From: Anaerocolumna chitinilytica
Lineage (GTDB): Bacteria; Bacillota; Clostridia; Lachnospirales; Lachnospiraceae
Reading direction: 5' to 3'
Assembly: GCF_014218355.1 (NCBI RefSeq)
Contig: NZ_AP023368.1
Coordinates: 5,557,911 to 5,621,910, forward strand
Length of the DNA: 64,000 bases
Made by a program: the position numbers and the translations under genes. The notes under the pieces are model-generated. The model saw only the letters and a list, made by a program, of their open reading frames with translations. It had not been told where the DNA came from and searched no databases. Shown here piece by piece: positions 63,329 through 64,000 of this stretch. How positions within the stretch are numbered: position 1 is the first letter of the stretch; every line of letters begins with the position of its first letter.

Positions 63329-63463
63329 CTAAGCTGATAATTTGTGTCTGCCTTTAGCTCTTCTGCTGGATAATACTTTTCTGCCGTTGGCAGTGCTCAT
63401 TCTTGCTCTAAATCCATGAACTTTGGATCTGCTTCTTTTTTTAGGCTGGAATGTCATCTTCAT
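63329..63463 (-). CDS. rpmH: Ribosomal protein L34
   Basis: A 44-residue ribosomal protein, complete: [18 protein letters not shown] and then the usual [10 protein letters not shown] and [16 protein letters not shown] lies nine bases before the ATG. It heads the rnpA-yidD-yidC-jag unit, the near-universal arrangement beside dnaA. Confidence 0.98.
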   Translation of the reverse strand: MKMTFQPKKRSRSKVHGFRARMSTANGRKVLSSRRAKGRHKLSA

Positions 63464-63543
63464 AACGGGCACCTCCTTTATATATACCAAGACATAATGG
63501 TAAGCGTATTTATTCTATTTTAATAATTTAAAATATTATGTTT

Positions 63544-63572
63544 ATTATATCTTTGATAAGCTTGTACGTCAA
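63544..63572 (-). promoter_or_regulatory. rpmH promoter
   Basis: TTGACG (63572-63567), a 17-bp spacer and TATAAT (63549-63544) form a strong sigma-A promoter, giving a leader of about 75 bases. A small hairpin (TACCA/TGGTA) lies in the leader near 63485-63502. Confidence 0.9.
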
Positions 63573-63728
63573 GTATTTCTTATAGTTAATTGTTATATTC
63601 CAGTAAATTACTGTTATTTTTTTTAGAAATTCTACCAGGTTTGATTTTTACTATTATAAAATTCCATAAATAGTATAATTATTTCAAAAAAATAGAAAAA
63701 ATAATAAAAACATTTGTTTCACACAAAG

Positions 63729-63760
63729 TTATCCACAAATTGTTGATGATTTGTGGATAA
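63729..63760. promoter_or_regulatory. Inverted pair of DnaA boxes (origin region)
   Basis: Two consensus boxes TTATCCACA face each other (63729-63737 plus, 63752-63760 minus). They lie within a longer perfect inverted repeat, 19-bp arms at 63722-63740 and 63749-63767 with an eight-base spacer. With rpmH on one side and the dnaA leader on the other, this belongs to oriC. Confidence 0.88.
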
Positions 63761-63927
63761 CTTTGTGAAATGGTGTGAATATTTTGTCTGATTAATTCGA
63801 ACAATTCTTTATTTTCACTGGTTTTCTTTCTGTTAATACTCTGTATAAAAAATTCACATAACTGTTAATAAATACATTTAGCTTGGGGATATCCACCCCT
63901 TTCCGCCATTTTAGTTACATATTATCA

Positions 63928-63956
63928 TTGAAATATCCACAATTTTGTTATATTAT
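63928..63956 (+). promoter_or_regulatory. Predicted dnaA promoter with overlapping DnaA box
   Basis: TTGAAA (63928-63933) and TATTAT (63951-63956) are spaced by 17 bp. A near-consensus box ATATCCACA overlaps the -35 end (63933-63941), which would allow DnaA to repress its own gene. A GGGAG site at 63987-63991 suggests that the dnaA ATG lies just past base 64000. Confidence 0.7.
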
Positions 63957-64000
63957 ATTAAGAAGAATGTATGAAATTTTATTTTAGGGAGATTAGAGTA

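Overview
The window looks like a piece of a low-GC, spore-forming Firmicutes chromosome, most likely family Lachnospiraceae (a relative of Lachnoclostridium/Anaerocolumna). The grounds are sporulation-linked genes (spmA, spmB, ricT, an SplB-family protein, an AbrB-type regulator), AT-rich intergenic DNA with strong GGAGG ribosome sites, an A/V-type ATPase operon, a Rex-type site in front of adhE, and an origin-proximal cluster (rpmH-rnpA-yidD-yidC-jag-mnmE-mnmG-rsmG ... parA-parB) ending at DnaA boxes. dnaA itself probably begins a few bases past the right edge. This is a recognition judgement, not a database match.

Layout. 0.3-6.7 kb: a DUF885 lipoprotein, a four-unit 73-bp hairpin repeat, a three-gene ABC-2 exporter, and spmA-spmB. 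7-13.8 kb: an AbrB regulator, then a minus-strand operon (decarboxylase, guanylate-kinase-like protein, yaaR, holB, ricT, trmN6, rsmI) that parallels Bacillus subtilis yaaO-abrB. 14-22.4 kb: an iron-sulfur flavoprotein, an SplB-like radical SAM protein, a hairpin-enclosed 20-bp repeat, an ilvD-type dehydratase, a nickel/cobalt ECF transporter (cbiM-Q-O) next to a CsoR/InrS-like repressor with a matching G-tract operator, and argC. 22.7-32.2 kb: the most accessory-looking part, with a histidine phosphatase/cupin/rmlD set, acetyltransferase, a lipoprotein subtilase, methyltransferase, a lone CheW-like protein, a metallo-hydrolase and an M23 peptidase; three of its transcription units share a roughly 32-bp upstream motif. 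32.3-34 kb: tRNA-Lys, thioredoxin, trmB and two unlisted small ORFs. 34.4-43.1 kb: a nine-gene V-type ATPase operon with a perfect 13-bp hairpin after the proteolipid gene. 43.4-50.6 kb: a D,D-carboxypeptidase, tRNA-Arg, a DUF3881-like protein, an HD-GYP protein and adhE. 50.6-64 kb: the origin-proximal block with two perfect parS sites, parAB, a DegS/DegU-like two-component system, rsmG-mnmG-mnmE-jag-yidC-yidD-rnpA-rpmH and the origin region.

How it fits together. Most genes are housekeeping: ion pumping, fermentation to ethanol under redox control, tRNA/rRNA modification, chromosome segregation and envelope building. No phage, insertion sequence, CRISPR array or recognisable defence island is present. 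The most unusual signals are small: compensating base changes in the 73-bp hairpin array, the 20-bp repeat inside a 23-bp inverted repeat, the shared motif of the accessory region, an SplB-family protein with Ser where the hydrogen-donor Cys is expected, and the candidate metal-responsive operator of the ECF transporter. I did not see clear evidence of a wholly new multi-gene system.
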